A stretch of DNA of 64,000 nt from NCBI GenBank assembly GCA_016787785.1, contig JAEUTO010000004.1, positions 124,001 through 188,000 of the forward strand, written 5' to 3'. This document shows positions 40,535-49,095 of this stretch, one piece after another; the first letter of the stretch is position 1; each line of letters begins with the position of its first letter. Position numbers and translations under genes: made by a program. The notes under the pieces are model-generated. The model was not told the DNA's origin and made no database searches. It was given only the letters and a program-made list of their open reading frames with translations. Origin of the DNA: Bacteroidia bacterium. GTDB lineage: Bacteria; Bacteroidota; Bacteroidia; B-17B0; Aurantibacillaceae.

Positions 40535-43468
40535 ATGGTTAGGCAATTTTACATTATTTTTTTACTGATTATTCTAGTTAATATCCGGGCGCAACAACCC
40601 GTGTTAAAGAATTTTAATACAAAGAATGGCCTGCCGAGTAATGAAACTTATTTTTTGCACCAGGATAAAAAAGGTTTTGTTTGGATCTGTACCGACGCGG
40701 GATTGGTTAAATACAACGGAAATTATTTTAAACAATTTAATTCTGCAAACGGGTTACCCGATAATACAATTTTTGAAGTAAAGGAAGATAGGCTAGGAAG
40801 GATCTGGTTCAGGTCTTTTACAGGTAAGATCGGTTATATTTTAAATGATTCTGTTTTTAATCTCGATCTTGAAGGTAAAATAGAGGCGTTTATAAAAGAT
40901 GGCATTATAAGTTCATTTGCTTTTGATGCGCAGGATAATTTAATAGTTGGAAAAAGAAATTCAGATAAGATTGCTTTTTTAAAGATAGCGCCTCCATATA
41001 ATGCTAAAAGTGTTTCTGTAATTTGGAAAAAGCAAAATTCTAAAATCGGTATTGATGTGGTTGCGGTAGGTGAAAATGATTTTGTTTTTTCGGATACGCG
41101 GGGCACAAAAGACAATTATGCGATCAATATCTATAACAATAAATATGACCTGTTATTGAAAAAAATATGCACGTTCAATGATGGTACATTATTTACACGA
41201 GTTTATAGAAACAAGGAGGACATTTATTTATTATTAAATCGTTCGCTTCTAAAAATTAATCTGACTCAAAGAATGATCGATGAAAAAAAATTCGAAGAGA
41301 TTTTGGTAACTGTTGCTTCGGTCGACAGTAATCTTGTTTTAATTGGCGAAAGACAAAAAGGGATTAGTTTTTATACAAAAGAACTAGCTGAAGAACCTTA
41401 TGCTAACTTATTACAGGGCCTCACATTTACATCAGCGATAAAAGATTACCAAAATGGTAAATGGTTTGCGACTTTAGAATCAGGTGTTTTTTACATGCCA
41501 AGCCAAGGCACAAACTACCTTACTCCAACAAGTTCCAAGACTGATTTTATTTCCTGTATAAGTAATTTAAACGATTCAAGTATTTTGGTTGGTTATAATT
41601 CGGGCTCAGCTTTCTTAACCACCTATTTAAAGAACGGCACGGTAACGAATGAGGAGATATATAACGATAAGGAAAAAATTCTCTCAAAGGTCACTACCTT
41701 TTTTTGCGTTGATGCACACTCGCTTTTTGTTTCGGGTGCAAACGGTAGTATAAGTCTTGACCTTAAAACAAAAAAAGCAAAAAAAATATTTTTATTAAAT
41801 AACCATTCTTTAGCTTGCAGAAGAATAGTTGGATATAAAGATAGCCTCTTGTGTTTAATGATAGGCAACCTGTGTGTTAGCAACAAGAAAAATGCCGAAA
41901 ATTTTGTGAACCTATATGGCAGCGATGATCGTTTAACTTCCATTGCATTGGAGCCTAAAAAAGATCAAATATATGTGGGTGGTTTAAGAGGCTTGTATCG
42001 TTTTAAGTTTCAAAGTAAAATAACTGAAAAGGATAAGATCTTAAATTGTAGGATAGAAGATCTTAATTCAGCTAACGGTTTATTATACATAGCTACACGT
42101 ACAGAAGGTTTGATCATTAAGAATGGAAGTGAATACGATACCATAAACGAGCACCGGGGTTTAATAAGTAATATCTGTAAAGCTATAACCATTAAAGACA
42201 ATGTTATTTGGGTGAGTACAAATAATGGCATCAGTAAGATCAGTTATACATCAAAAAATAATTATACTATTCTTAATTATCCATTAATAGGCTTTATGGA
42301 GGCATCGTCAGTAAGCAAGCTCTGCTTTTTAAATAACAATGCTTTTTTTTATTCGGGGCCTACTGTGTTTTGGTTCGACGCTAATATAAAACCAAACAAT
42401 TCTAAATTCTATATTTCATCTTTATTTGTAAATGATAAACCTAGGGTTATAAAACCATCTATAGATCTTACTTACGATCAGTCTAATATAAAAATAGGTT
42501 TTGAAGCACTTTTTTATGACTGCAATAATACTATTAACTACCGCTACAAAATAAATAAGAACAGTATACTTTGGAATTATACAAACCAAACAAATATTAA
42601 TTTACCAAACCTCTCACCGGGGCAATATGAGTTTGCAGTGGAGGCAAAAAATTTAAAAGGCGATTGGGTAAAAGCAAATAGCAGTATTATTTTTACAATT
42701 GAAAAACCTTTTTGGCAAAAAGCATGGTTCATTTTACTGGAAGTGCTGCTTGGTGCTTTTATTTTGGCATTTGCTATCCGCTTCAGATATCTTGCTGCAT
42801 TCAAAAAAGAAAGAGCCAAGAATGAATTAAGAATAAATATGCTGGAGTTGGAGACAAAAGCTTTAAAAGTACAAATGAATCCACATTTTATTTTTAATTC
42901 ACTTAATTCAATTCAACAATTTATTTTGGCTAACGAAAATGATAATGCCTATTTATACCTTTCAAAATTTGCTAAGTTGGTAAGGAAATTGCTTGAAAGT
43001 ACTGCTTCAGAAAGTATTAGTCTTGCCGAAGAAATGGATATTTTAAAAGCCTATGTTGAAATAGAGGCCTTAAGATTTGAGGATGTATTTAGTTACGAAT
43101 TTTACGTTGATGAAAAGCTCGATCAGGTGGGTATTAGGATCCCGCACATGCTGGTGCAGCCTTTTATAGAGAATGCTATATGGCATGGGTTGTTGCATAA
43201 GACAGGCGCAAAAAATTTAAAAATAAGTTTCTATTATATTAATGAAAAAACCCTAAATTGTATAGTAGAAGATAACGGAGTAGGACGCGATTTTAAAAAG
43301 AACAAAGCAGAAACATTGGAAGGAAAAAGATCATTAGCAATTGAATTCATAAAACAGCGTTTGGAATTGATAAGTAAAACAAAAAATAGTAATTGCGGAT
43401 TTGAAATAATTGACAAGAATGAAGCTGCTGGCACTATTGTAAAAATAACCATACCAATATTAAATTAG
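40535..43468 (+). CDS. Beta-propeller LytS-type sensor histidine kinase
   Basis: A 977-aa membrane sensor kinase. A signal peptide (FYIIFLLIILVNIRA) is followed by about 600 residues of two-component-regulator propeller repeats (GLPSNETYFLHQDKKGFVWI; GLPDNTIFEVKEDRLGRIWF), a Y_Y_Y domain (about 650-720) and one transmembrane helix (about 730-750). Next is a His_kinase domain with the phospho-accepting His in Asn-Pro-His-Phe-Ile-Phe-Asn-Ser (about 783), and an ATPase with ENAIWHG and EDNGVGRD. The periplasmic propeller should sense an unknown ligand. The response regulator begins 2 nt after the stop, so the pair is an operon. Confidence 0.9.
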   Translation: MVRQFYIIFLLIILVNIRAQQPVLKNFNTKNGLPSNETYFLHQDKKGFVWICTDAGLVKYNGNYFKQFNSANGLPDNTIFEVKEDRLGRIWFRSFTGKIGYILNDSVFNLDLEGKIEAFIKDGIISSFAFDAQDNLIVGKRNSDKIAFLKIAPPYNAKSVSVIWKKQNSKIGIDVVAVGENDFVFSDTRGTKDNYAINIYNNKYDLLLKKICTFNDGTLFTRVYRNKEDIYLLLNRSLLKINLTQRMIDEKKFEEILVTVASVDSNLVLIGERQKGISFYTKELAEEPYANLLQGLTFTSAIKDYQNGKWFATLESGVFYMPSQGTNYLTPTSSKTDFISCISNLNDSSILVGYNSGSAFLTTYLKNGTVTNEEIYNDKEKILSKVTTFFCVDAHSLFVSGANGSISLDLKTKKAKKIFLLNNHSLACRRIVGYKDSLLCLMIGNLCVSNKKNAENFVNLYGSDDRLTSIALEPKKDQIYVGGLRGLYRFKFQSKITEKDKILNCRIEDLNSANGLLYIATRTEGLIIKNGSEYDTINEHRGLISNICKAITIKDNVIWVSTNNGISKISYTSKNNYTILNYPLIGFMEASSVSKLCFLNNNAFFYSGPTVFWFDANIKPNNSKFYISSLFVNDKPRVIKPSIDLTYDQSNIKIGFEALFYDCNNTINYRYKINKNSILWNYTNQTNINLPNLSPGQYEFAVEAKNLKGDWVKANSSIIFTIEKPFWQKAWFILLEVLLGAFILAFAIRFRYLAAFKKERAKNELRINMLELETKALKVQMNPHFIFNSLNSIQQFILANENDNAYLYLSKFAKLVRKLLESTASESISLAEEMDILKAYVEIEALRFEDVFSYEFYVDEKLDQVGIRIPHMLVQPFIENAIWHGLLHKTGAKNLKISFYYINEKTLNCIVEDNGVGRDFKKNKAETLEGKRSLAIEFIKQRLELISKTKNSNCGFEIIDKNEAAGTIVKITIPILN

Positions 43469-43470
43469 TT

Positions 43471-44214
43471 ATGTTGCGCGCAATAATCATAGACGATGAA
43501 CAAAAAGGAATAAACAGCATTAAGTTGTTAATAGAAAAATTTGTGACTGATGTGAAGGTTGTTGCCGAAACTACTGAGGCAAAAAATGGTGTTCAATTAA
43601 TTGAAGATTATAAACCTGAAATTGTTTTTTTGGATATTAATATGCCACATATGAATGGCTTTGAATTGCTGCAGGAATTAAAGTTCAGGGATTTTGGACT
43701 GATATTTACAACGGCACATGATGAATATGGGGTTCAGGCGATAAAGAACAACGCGCTGGATTATTTATTAAAACCCATTAACCATGAAGATCTTATACAA
43801 GCAATTCAAAGGGTAAAACAAAAGAACACAAAAAATAATTTACCTGATCTGAGTGAATTATTAAAGGACCTCAATTCACCAAACAACACAAAAATACCAT
43901 TGCACGTAAAAGATAAGGTGGAGTACGTAAATAAGAGCGACATCATTCGCTTAGAGTCCGACTCCAATTACACAAACATTTATACCACCGAAGGCAAGAA
44001 ATTAATGATCTCAAAAACTCTGGGCGACTATGAAACCCTGCTTTGTAATAAAGACAACACGTTTATGCGCGTGCACCAATCGCACATTATTAATTTAAAG
44101 CACGTGGTAAAATTCACAAAAGATAATGGTGGTATCATCACCACCAAGGACAATTATTCCGTTCCTCTCTCCAAAAATAAAAAAGACGAATTTTTAAAAT
44201 GGTTGGATGTTTAA
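43471..44214 (+). CDS. LytTR-family response regulator
   Basis: A 247-aa protein. The receiver domain (residues 1-120) has the Asp-Asp-Glu acidic pocket (8-10) and phospho-acceptor Asp55 (VFLDINMP). A LytTR DNA-binding domain follows (about 142-245; Asp-Ile-Ile-Arg-Leu-Glu-Ser-Asp-Ser-Asn-Tyr-Thr; Arg-Val-His-Gln-Ser-His-Ile-Ile-Asn). It pairs with the kinase 2 nt upstream. Targets may include the adjacent T9SS genes; an inverted repeat TACCAGT/ACTGGTA (44268-44274, 44285-44291) lies before the next gene. That link is inferred. Confidence 0.9.
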   Translation: MLRAIIIDDEQKGINSIKLLIEKFVTDVKVVAETTEAKNGVQLIEDYKPEIVFLDINMPHMNGFELLQELKFRDFGLIFTTAHDEYGVQAIKNNALDYLLKPINHEDLIQAIQRVKQKNTKNNLPDLSELLKDLNSPNNTKIPLHVKDKVEYVNKSDIIRLESDSNYTNIYTTEGKKLMISKTLGDYETLLCNKDNTFMRVHQSHIINLKHVVKFTKDNGGIITTKDNYSVPLSKNKKDEFLKWLDV

Positions 44215-44267
44215 AACCTTAAAGCGTTTTAGTCTTTTTAAAAACTTTCTAAATTCTCAATAAAAGC

Positions 44268-44291
44268 TACCAGTTATAAATTGGACTGGTA
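44268..44291 (+). promoter_or_regulatory. TACCAGT-N10-ACTGGTA inverted repeat
   Basis: A perfect 7-bp inverted repeat with a 10-nt spacer, 68 bp before the ATG at 44359 and just after the LytTR regulator gene. It may be an operator for the secreted-protein genes or a weak stem. LytTR regulators usually bind direct repeats, so the link to the neighbouring regulator is uncertain. Confidence 0.35.
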
Positions 44292-44358
44292 TCAATGCTA
44301 AGTAACCGTGTTATTTTTTTTTATTGACTTTAAGTTTGTTCTATAAAAAATTTAAACC

Positions 44359-45144
44359 ATGAAAAAAATATTCACTTTTTTGCTATTAAGCATTTCAATT
44401 GTTAGCCTTAGTCAACCAATAACCGGTAGTGGTGCAGGTGGCGGTCCTGTAGGATATATTCCTCGTTTCAACTCCGCGAGTAATATCATAAACTCTAATA
44501 TATACCAAAGCGGCGTTAACATTGGTATAGCAACAACAACACCAACGAATCCTCTCCATATTCAGGCTAATAATGCAGCTGGTTATGGCCTTTTAGTAAA
44601 CCAAATTGGTGCCGGACAAAGCGGTATTAACTTATGGAATACTAATGTTGCGAATCCAGGACGGAATTGGGGCTTATGGTCTACCGGTGCAGGCAATGTT
44701 GGCGGCGCGGGCAATTTTATTATCAGAGATGTAACAGCAAGCCAAACGAGATTATTTATTAGTGGAGCAACTGGGCAAGTATTGATTGGTGATCCCACCG
44801 CGGTTACTTTACCCGTTGGATATAAACTATACGTGCAAACAGGTATCCTAACTGAGAAGGTGAAAGTAGCGTTGATCAACACTGTTGATTGGGCGGATTA
44901 TGTATTTGAGAAAAACTACAAATTAAAATCTTTGGAAGAAGTGGATTCATATATATCAGCAAATGAACATTTACCGGGTGTTCCTTCAGCTTCAGAATTG
45001 GTTGAACAAGGAGGCATTGACTTAGGAAAAATGGATGCAAAATTAATGGAGAAAATAGAAGAGCTTACTTTGTATTCAATTCAGTTAAATAAAAAGAACA
45101 AAGAATTGTCAGAAAGGCTTTCAAAATTAGAGGCTGCTAAATAA
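44359..45144 (+). CDS. Secreted tail-fibre-like protein
   Basis: A 261-aa exported protein with a signal peptide (MKKIFTFLLLSISIVSLSQ), a Gly/Asn-rich beta region and a C-terminal helical segment reading WADYVFEKNYKLKSLEEV, then His-Leu-Pro-Gly-Val-Pro-Ser, then a coiled coil (Leu-Met-Glu-Lys-Ile-Glu-Glu-Leu-Thr). The C-terminal type is widespread in Bacteroidota next to T9SS proteins and resembles a shortened tail-fibre/intramolecular-chaperone region without the S74 catalytic Ser/Lys pair that I could see. It lies 31 nt before a T9SS gene. Confidence 0.7.
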   Translation: MKKIFTFLLLSISIVSLSQPITGSGAGGGPVGYIPRFNSASNIINSNIYQSGVNIGIATTTPTNPLHIQANNAAGYGLLVNQIGAGQSGINLWNTNVANPGRNWGLWSTGAGNVGGAGNFIIRDVTASQTRLFISGATGQVLIGDPTAVTLPVGYKLYVQTGILTEKVKVALINTVDWADYVFEKNYKLKSLEEVDSYISANEHLPGVPSASELVEQGGIDLGKMDAKLMEKIEELTLYSIQLNKKNKELSERLSKLEAAK

Positions 45145-45175
45145 TTAATTCTTTAATAAGTTTAAAACCAAATTC

Positions 45176-48040
45176 ATGACAAAAAAAATAACATTTCTTG
45201 TTATTGCTATTATGTTTGCAATAATAAGTATTAAAGCTCAGAGTTCTTGGAGTTTTGTCGGACCATATTCGAACAATAATCTTACAGGATCGGAGTTTGA
45301 GACTGGACAAATGAGCCAAATAGTTTCTGACCCAGGCGCTCCTGGATATTTGTTTGCAACAAGTGAGTATGCGGGATTGTGGCAAAGTGTAAATAACGGT
45401 AGCTATTGGACAAATATAAATATGTCTGTAACCGGATTTGACCAAGCGCGAGCTGTTGCATTTAAAAATTCATCAGAAATTTTGGTTGGAAACTTTCATC
45501 ATACTGGTGATTTGTTGTCTTATTCCACACGCGTTTCAGCTTATAATTTTGTAACTCAAACGTGGTCTAACTATCCTTTGCTTCCAGCCTCTCCAAGATG
45601 TATGATCAAGTGCGTTGCTGTTCATCCTTCGAATCAAAGTATTATTTATGCCGGTACTTCAGCAGGCCTGTATAGGTTTGATGGTACTAACTGGACATTG
45701 ATAGTGCCGGGCTGTTATGTTGAAGGAATTATATTTCCTGATAATGTAACATGTTATATTTCAGGATCAAATATGGCAACAAGTCTTCCTAATTATTATG
45801 ATCCAACCGGACAATCAATGATAATGATCTCTACTGATCCTGGTAACATTCTATTTTCACCCATTTCACCAAATATATCCCCTGGAGATCCTATAACGCA
45901 TTCTGAAATTTGTAAAGGCCCAACCAGCAATGATATTTTTGCTTTGACAGTAGGAATTGACCCGTTAACCGGAAACGAAAATAGGTACTTAAATCAAATA
46001 AATAAAACCGGGTCTATTTTTACAATAACATCGCTGCACAGTTGGGGTGGTAATATTTCGTTTATGGGTGGTATGGCAAGAATGCCACTTATGTATGACG
46101 CTTATAATAACTGGCTTTGGAGCGGAGGTGTTTACCTTTCGTGTATGGATTTGAATGTTGGTGGAGGGTTTTATACGAATATTAGAATGACCTCAATGGG
46201 CCATACTACAAATGGACAAATTCATAATGATATGCATGGTTTTACAATAAACAGTAATAATGATCTATTTGTGGCAAATGATGGAGGTATTGTAAAAACT
46301 ACTTTGAGCAATTTGGTTCCTCTTCAACCTACATCTGTTTATTTTGATAGAATGAACAACAATATAAATGTTTCTTTAATAAATGGTTTCTCCGGTTCTG
46401 AGCAAGACCCTAATCTATACGCCCTGGGTTGCCAGGATATTGTAAATACAGATATCTATGATGCAGCAATACAGCGAAACAGGTACACGCATTATACATG
46501 GGAAAATGATGGCGCTTTTATTGATAAAAACGATGACAATTTGATGATCCTCGATCAAAGTAGTTATAGTTCGGGTTACTGGAACTCTACAGATAAAGGA
46601 ACAACTAAAGGCACTTTTGGAAGCTTCTATCATCCAAATCCCAGTGCACCTTTTAGCGCAAACATCGGTTCACCTGATCCTGATGCTATCTTTGAATTTG
46701 GTTCTCAAAGAACTATTCAAGATCCTTTTCGACAAGCAAGAATTTTTGAGATCGGAAAAAAATCCTGGCCTGGTTTTTATCAATATGATGTCAATTCAAA
46801 AAACTTCGCTAGAAAAGCTAGTATGAATACTGGTTATTTTCCAAGTGTAATTAATTGGCACACAATGGTAATTGACTTATCTTTTTCTCCTCAAACCAAA
46901 AACAGTCTTCACCTGATTACTTCAAACAGAAATAATGGAGGCACAGATAATACGCCATCATATGTAATAAAATATGTAGGTCCAGATATAGATGATTGTT
47001 GGTATGGCCACAATGAAGCGTGGTGGGGGGTGCCATGGAGTGCAGGTTGGCCCGTACAATGGCAGGAAATTACACCGAATTATGCTAATTTTTCTTCTAT
47101 AGGCGGTGGTGCGGTAAACATTAGCACACCGGATCTAGGAAAAATTTCTTTCAAAAAAATCGAAACCAGTCCCTTAAACGTAAACGTAGTCTATGTTGCA
47201 GGAAATATTGATTATACCGGACCAAACACCGCCATTAAATGTTTAAGGTATGATGGTACACTTTGGAGGGATCACAGTAATGGTATTCCCGCTGATGAGG
47301 TAGTAACAAGAATGGTAATGGATCACTGGAGTAATGACGCTCTCTATTTGACTACCGATAAAGCAGTTTATTATAGAGATGCTTCAATGACTAGTTGGAT
47401 ACTTTACAGTACAGGTTTACCAACGGGATATTGTTCTCAAATGGAAATTAATTATAAAGAAAATACCGTTAGGGTTGGCAAATATGGAAGAGGAATCTGG
47501 AAATCTCCCTTGAAATGTCCATCACTCACAAATTTGACATTGCCGGGTAGCGTTCCGAAAGGTTTTTATGAAGCTAATTATATTACATCTAATGGAATTA
47601 TGGCTATGACTGGCGGACCTACTGCTTTAAGAGGGGTTAACTCAGTTATTTTAAATCCTGGATTTAGTGCAACAGGTTCTTCTACACCATTTAATACATT
47701 TATTGCTTACATACATGGTTGTACCGGCGGAAGTACAAGCCCATATTTGTATCGTACTAATTCTGACTTCTCTCCGTTTGAAAAAACTTTAGAAGAGAAA
47801 TCACTTGAGGAAATGATCAAGGTGTATCCAAATCCAAGTAAAGGCCAATTTACTATTGAAAAATATAATGGAATTGATTCAGCAGTAGAGATATATGATG
47901 AACAAGGAAAAAGACTGAGGTCTTTTACAATGTCAGAAAATAAACTGGAGGTAGATTTAACGGGGGTTCCCAAAGGTATTTATTTAATAAGCTTCAAGTT
48001 TAAAAAAGAAGTTATAAGTAAAAAGATCATTATTGAATAA
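45176..48040 (+). CDS. Secreted propeller protein with T9SS type A domain
   Basis: A 954-aa protein with a signal peptide (MTKKITFLVIAIMFAIISIK). Repeats of the Ser-x-Asp-x-Gly-x-x-Trp / Leu-Trp-Gln-Ser-Val-Asn type (BNR/sortilin-like propeller) fill residues 25-800, for example GLWQSVNNGSYWTN and AVYYRDASMTSWIL. A T9SS type A sorting domain (Lys-Val-Tyr-Pro-Asn-Pro-Ser, ending Gly-Ile-Tyr-Leu-Ile-Ser-Phe) occupies the last 75 residues. It is surface-exposed or secreted; the ligand or substrate is unknown. Likely co-transcribed with the 44359 gene. Confidence 0.85.
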   Translation: MTKKITFLVIAIMFAIISIKAQSSWSFVGPYSNNNLTGSEFETGQMSQIVSDPGAPGYLFATSEYAGLWQSVNNGSYWTNINMSVTGFDQARAVAFKNSSEILVGNFHHTGDLLSYSTRVSAYNFVTQTWSNYPLLPASPRCMIKCVAVHPSNQSIIYAGTSAGLYRFDGTNWTLIVPGCYVEGIIFPDNVTCYISGSNMATSLPNYYDPTGQSMIMISTDPGNILFSPISPNISPGDPITHSEICKGPTSNDIFALTVGIDPLTGNENRYLNQINKTGSIFTITSLHSWGGNISFMGGMARMPLMYDAYNNWLWSGGVYLSCMDLNVGGGFYTNIRMTSMGHTTNGQIHNDMHGFTINSNNDLFVANDGGIVKTTLSNLVPLQPTSVYFDRMNNNINVSLINGFSGSEQDPNLYALGCQDIVNTDIYDAAIQRNRYTHYTWENDGAFIDKNDDNLMILDQSSYSSGYWNSTDKGTTKGTFGSFYHPNPSAPFSANIGSPDPDAIFEFGSQRTIQDPFRQARIFEIGKKSWPGFYQYDVNSKNFARKASMNTGYFPSVINWHTMVIDLSFSPQTKNSLHLITSNRNNGGTDNTPSYVIKYVGPDIDDCWYGHNEAWWGVPWSAGWPVQWQEITPNYANFSSIGGGAVNISTPDLGKISFKKIETSPLNVNVVYVAGNIDYTGPNTAIKCLRYDGTLWRDHSNGIPADEVVTRMVMDHWSNDALYLTTDKAVYYRDASMTSWILYSTGLPTGYCSQMEINYKENTVRVGKYGRGIWKSPLKCPSLTNLTLPGSVPKGFYEANYITSNGIMAMTGGPTALRGVNSVILNPGFSATGSSTPFNTFIAYIHGCTGGSTSPYLYRTNSDFSPFEKTLEEKSLEEMIKVYPNPSKGQFTIEKYNGIDSAVEIYDEQGKRLRSFTMSENKLEVDLTGVPKGIYLISFKFKKEVISKKIIIE

Positions 48041-48047
48041 TAAAACC

Positions 48048-48080
48048 AAAAAAGGGAAGCCTCAAAAACTTCCCTTTTTT
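48048..48080 (+). terminator. Rho-independent terminator
   Basis: AAAAAAGGGAAG pairs with CTTCCCTTTTTT over 12 bp around a 9-nt loop, 8 bp after the T9SS gene stop at 48040. Confidence 0.85.
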
Positions 48081-48101
48081 ATTTCCATTTAAAAATTAAA
48101 C

Positions 48102-48314
48102 GTGAGATCAGTAAAGCCTTATCATAAAAACACTGCTCCGCTGATCTTTCTTGTAATTATCATTCAATTGACCATAATAGATATTTTTGCATTGTACTTT
48201 AACATTGCTTCTTTCTTTTATTGCTCTGTTCCGTTTATTGCCGCGGCTCTTGGCATGCAATATTTTTTAAATGATAGAGGTTCAGAAAATACGAAAGGTG
48301 CAGAGGATAATTAA
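48102..48314 (+). CDS. Small two-span membrane protein (GTG start)
   Basis: A 70-aa frame beginning with GTG at 48102. It has two hydrophobic segments (about residues 14-33 and 36-56; IFLVIIIQLTIIDIFALYF and SFFYCSVPFIAAALGM) and a polar tail. The unusual start and lack of homology make it uncertain, but it fills a gap between genes on the same strand and the hydrophobic pattern is typical of real small membrane proteins. Confidence 0.45.
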   Translation: MRSVKPYHKNTAPLIFLVIIIQLTIIDIFALYFNIASFFYCSVPFIAAALGMQYFLNDRGSENTKGAEDN

Positions 48315-48416
48315 TTGGCAAAAATTAACGACCAAAAAAAGGTTAAAACAAGAACAGTCCTTTCTTTCGCTCAGTTTTTACTTTTAGTTTTATAAAAATT
48401 AAAAAACCCGGGCAAC

Positions 48417-49070
48417 ATGAAAAAATTTGCATTAGCAACCGCATTAAGTTTTTCTTTTATTTTATCAAAGGCGCAAGATAGTCTTAAACATTTTGAGTTT
48501 GGTGCTACGTTATTTACAGTTAATTCGCTCAACAAACAGTTCTTTTTTCCAACCGACAGAGCGCCTGTAGATATTATGAGTGGTTTGTTCTTTCGCTACA
48601 CAAAAAACAGATTTGGTTTCAGGTCACAGGTATATTATTCTAAAAATTATTTTACCGGATATAGACAAATAACTTCAGCCGATGTTATTACCGCCGGCAA
48701 CACAAATAAAAATTTTGAAATTGGTATTGGCGGACAATATACTTTGCTAAAGAAAAAAGACTGGCTTTATACCTTTGTAGATCTTAGTTATAGAAATCAA
48801 TTTTCATCCGGCTACCATTATATGAGCGGGTCGGGTGTAAATGCTTTTACAAATTCAACCAATGGTTTAAATACTGCCATCGGTTTTGGTGCTAAAATTA
48901 AAATGTGCAATAATCTTTATCTGTCACCGGAATTAGGTTATAGTGTTTTTTACGGTAATCGTAAACATTCAATGACAAATATGTCAACCGGCGATACATA
49001 TAAATACAACGGTAATTATTTTAACCCGGGTGGTTTTTTGAAATTACATTTTACCTATAAGTTCAAATAA
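48417..49070 (+). CDS. Outer-membrane beta-barrel protein
   Basis: A 217-aa protein with a signal peptide (MKKFALATALSFSFILSKAQ) and amphipathic alternating strands with Tyr/Phe girdles (for example YTFVDLSYRNQF and FGAKIKMCNNLYLSPELGY), ending in the Lys-Leu-His-Phe-Thr-Tyr-Lys-Phe-Lys strand typical of an outer-membrane C-terminus. About eight strands are expected. Function unknown. Confidence 0.75.
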   Translation: MKKFALATALSFSFILSKAQDSLKHFEFGATLFTVNSLNKQFFFPTDRAPVDIMSGLFFRYTKNRFGFRSQVYYSKNYFTGYRQITSADVITAGNTNKNFEIGIGGQYTLLKKKDWLYTFVDLSYRNQFSSGYHYMSGSGVNAFTNSTNGLNTAIGFGAKIKMCNNLYLSPELGYSVFYGNRKHSMTNMSTGDTYKYNGNYFNPGGFLKLHFTYKFK

Positions 49071-49095
49071 ATCAACCGGAAAGTAAATGGTTTAA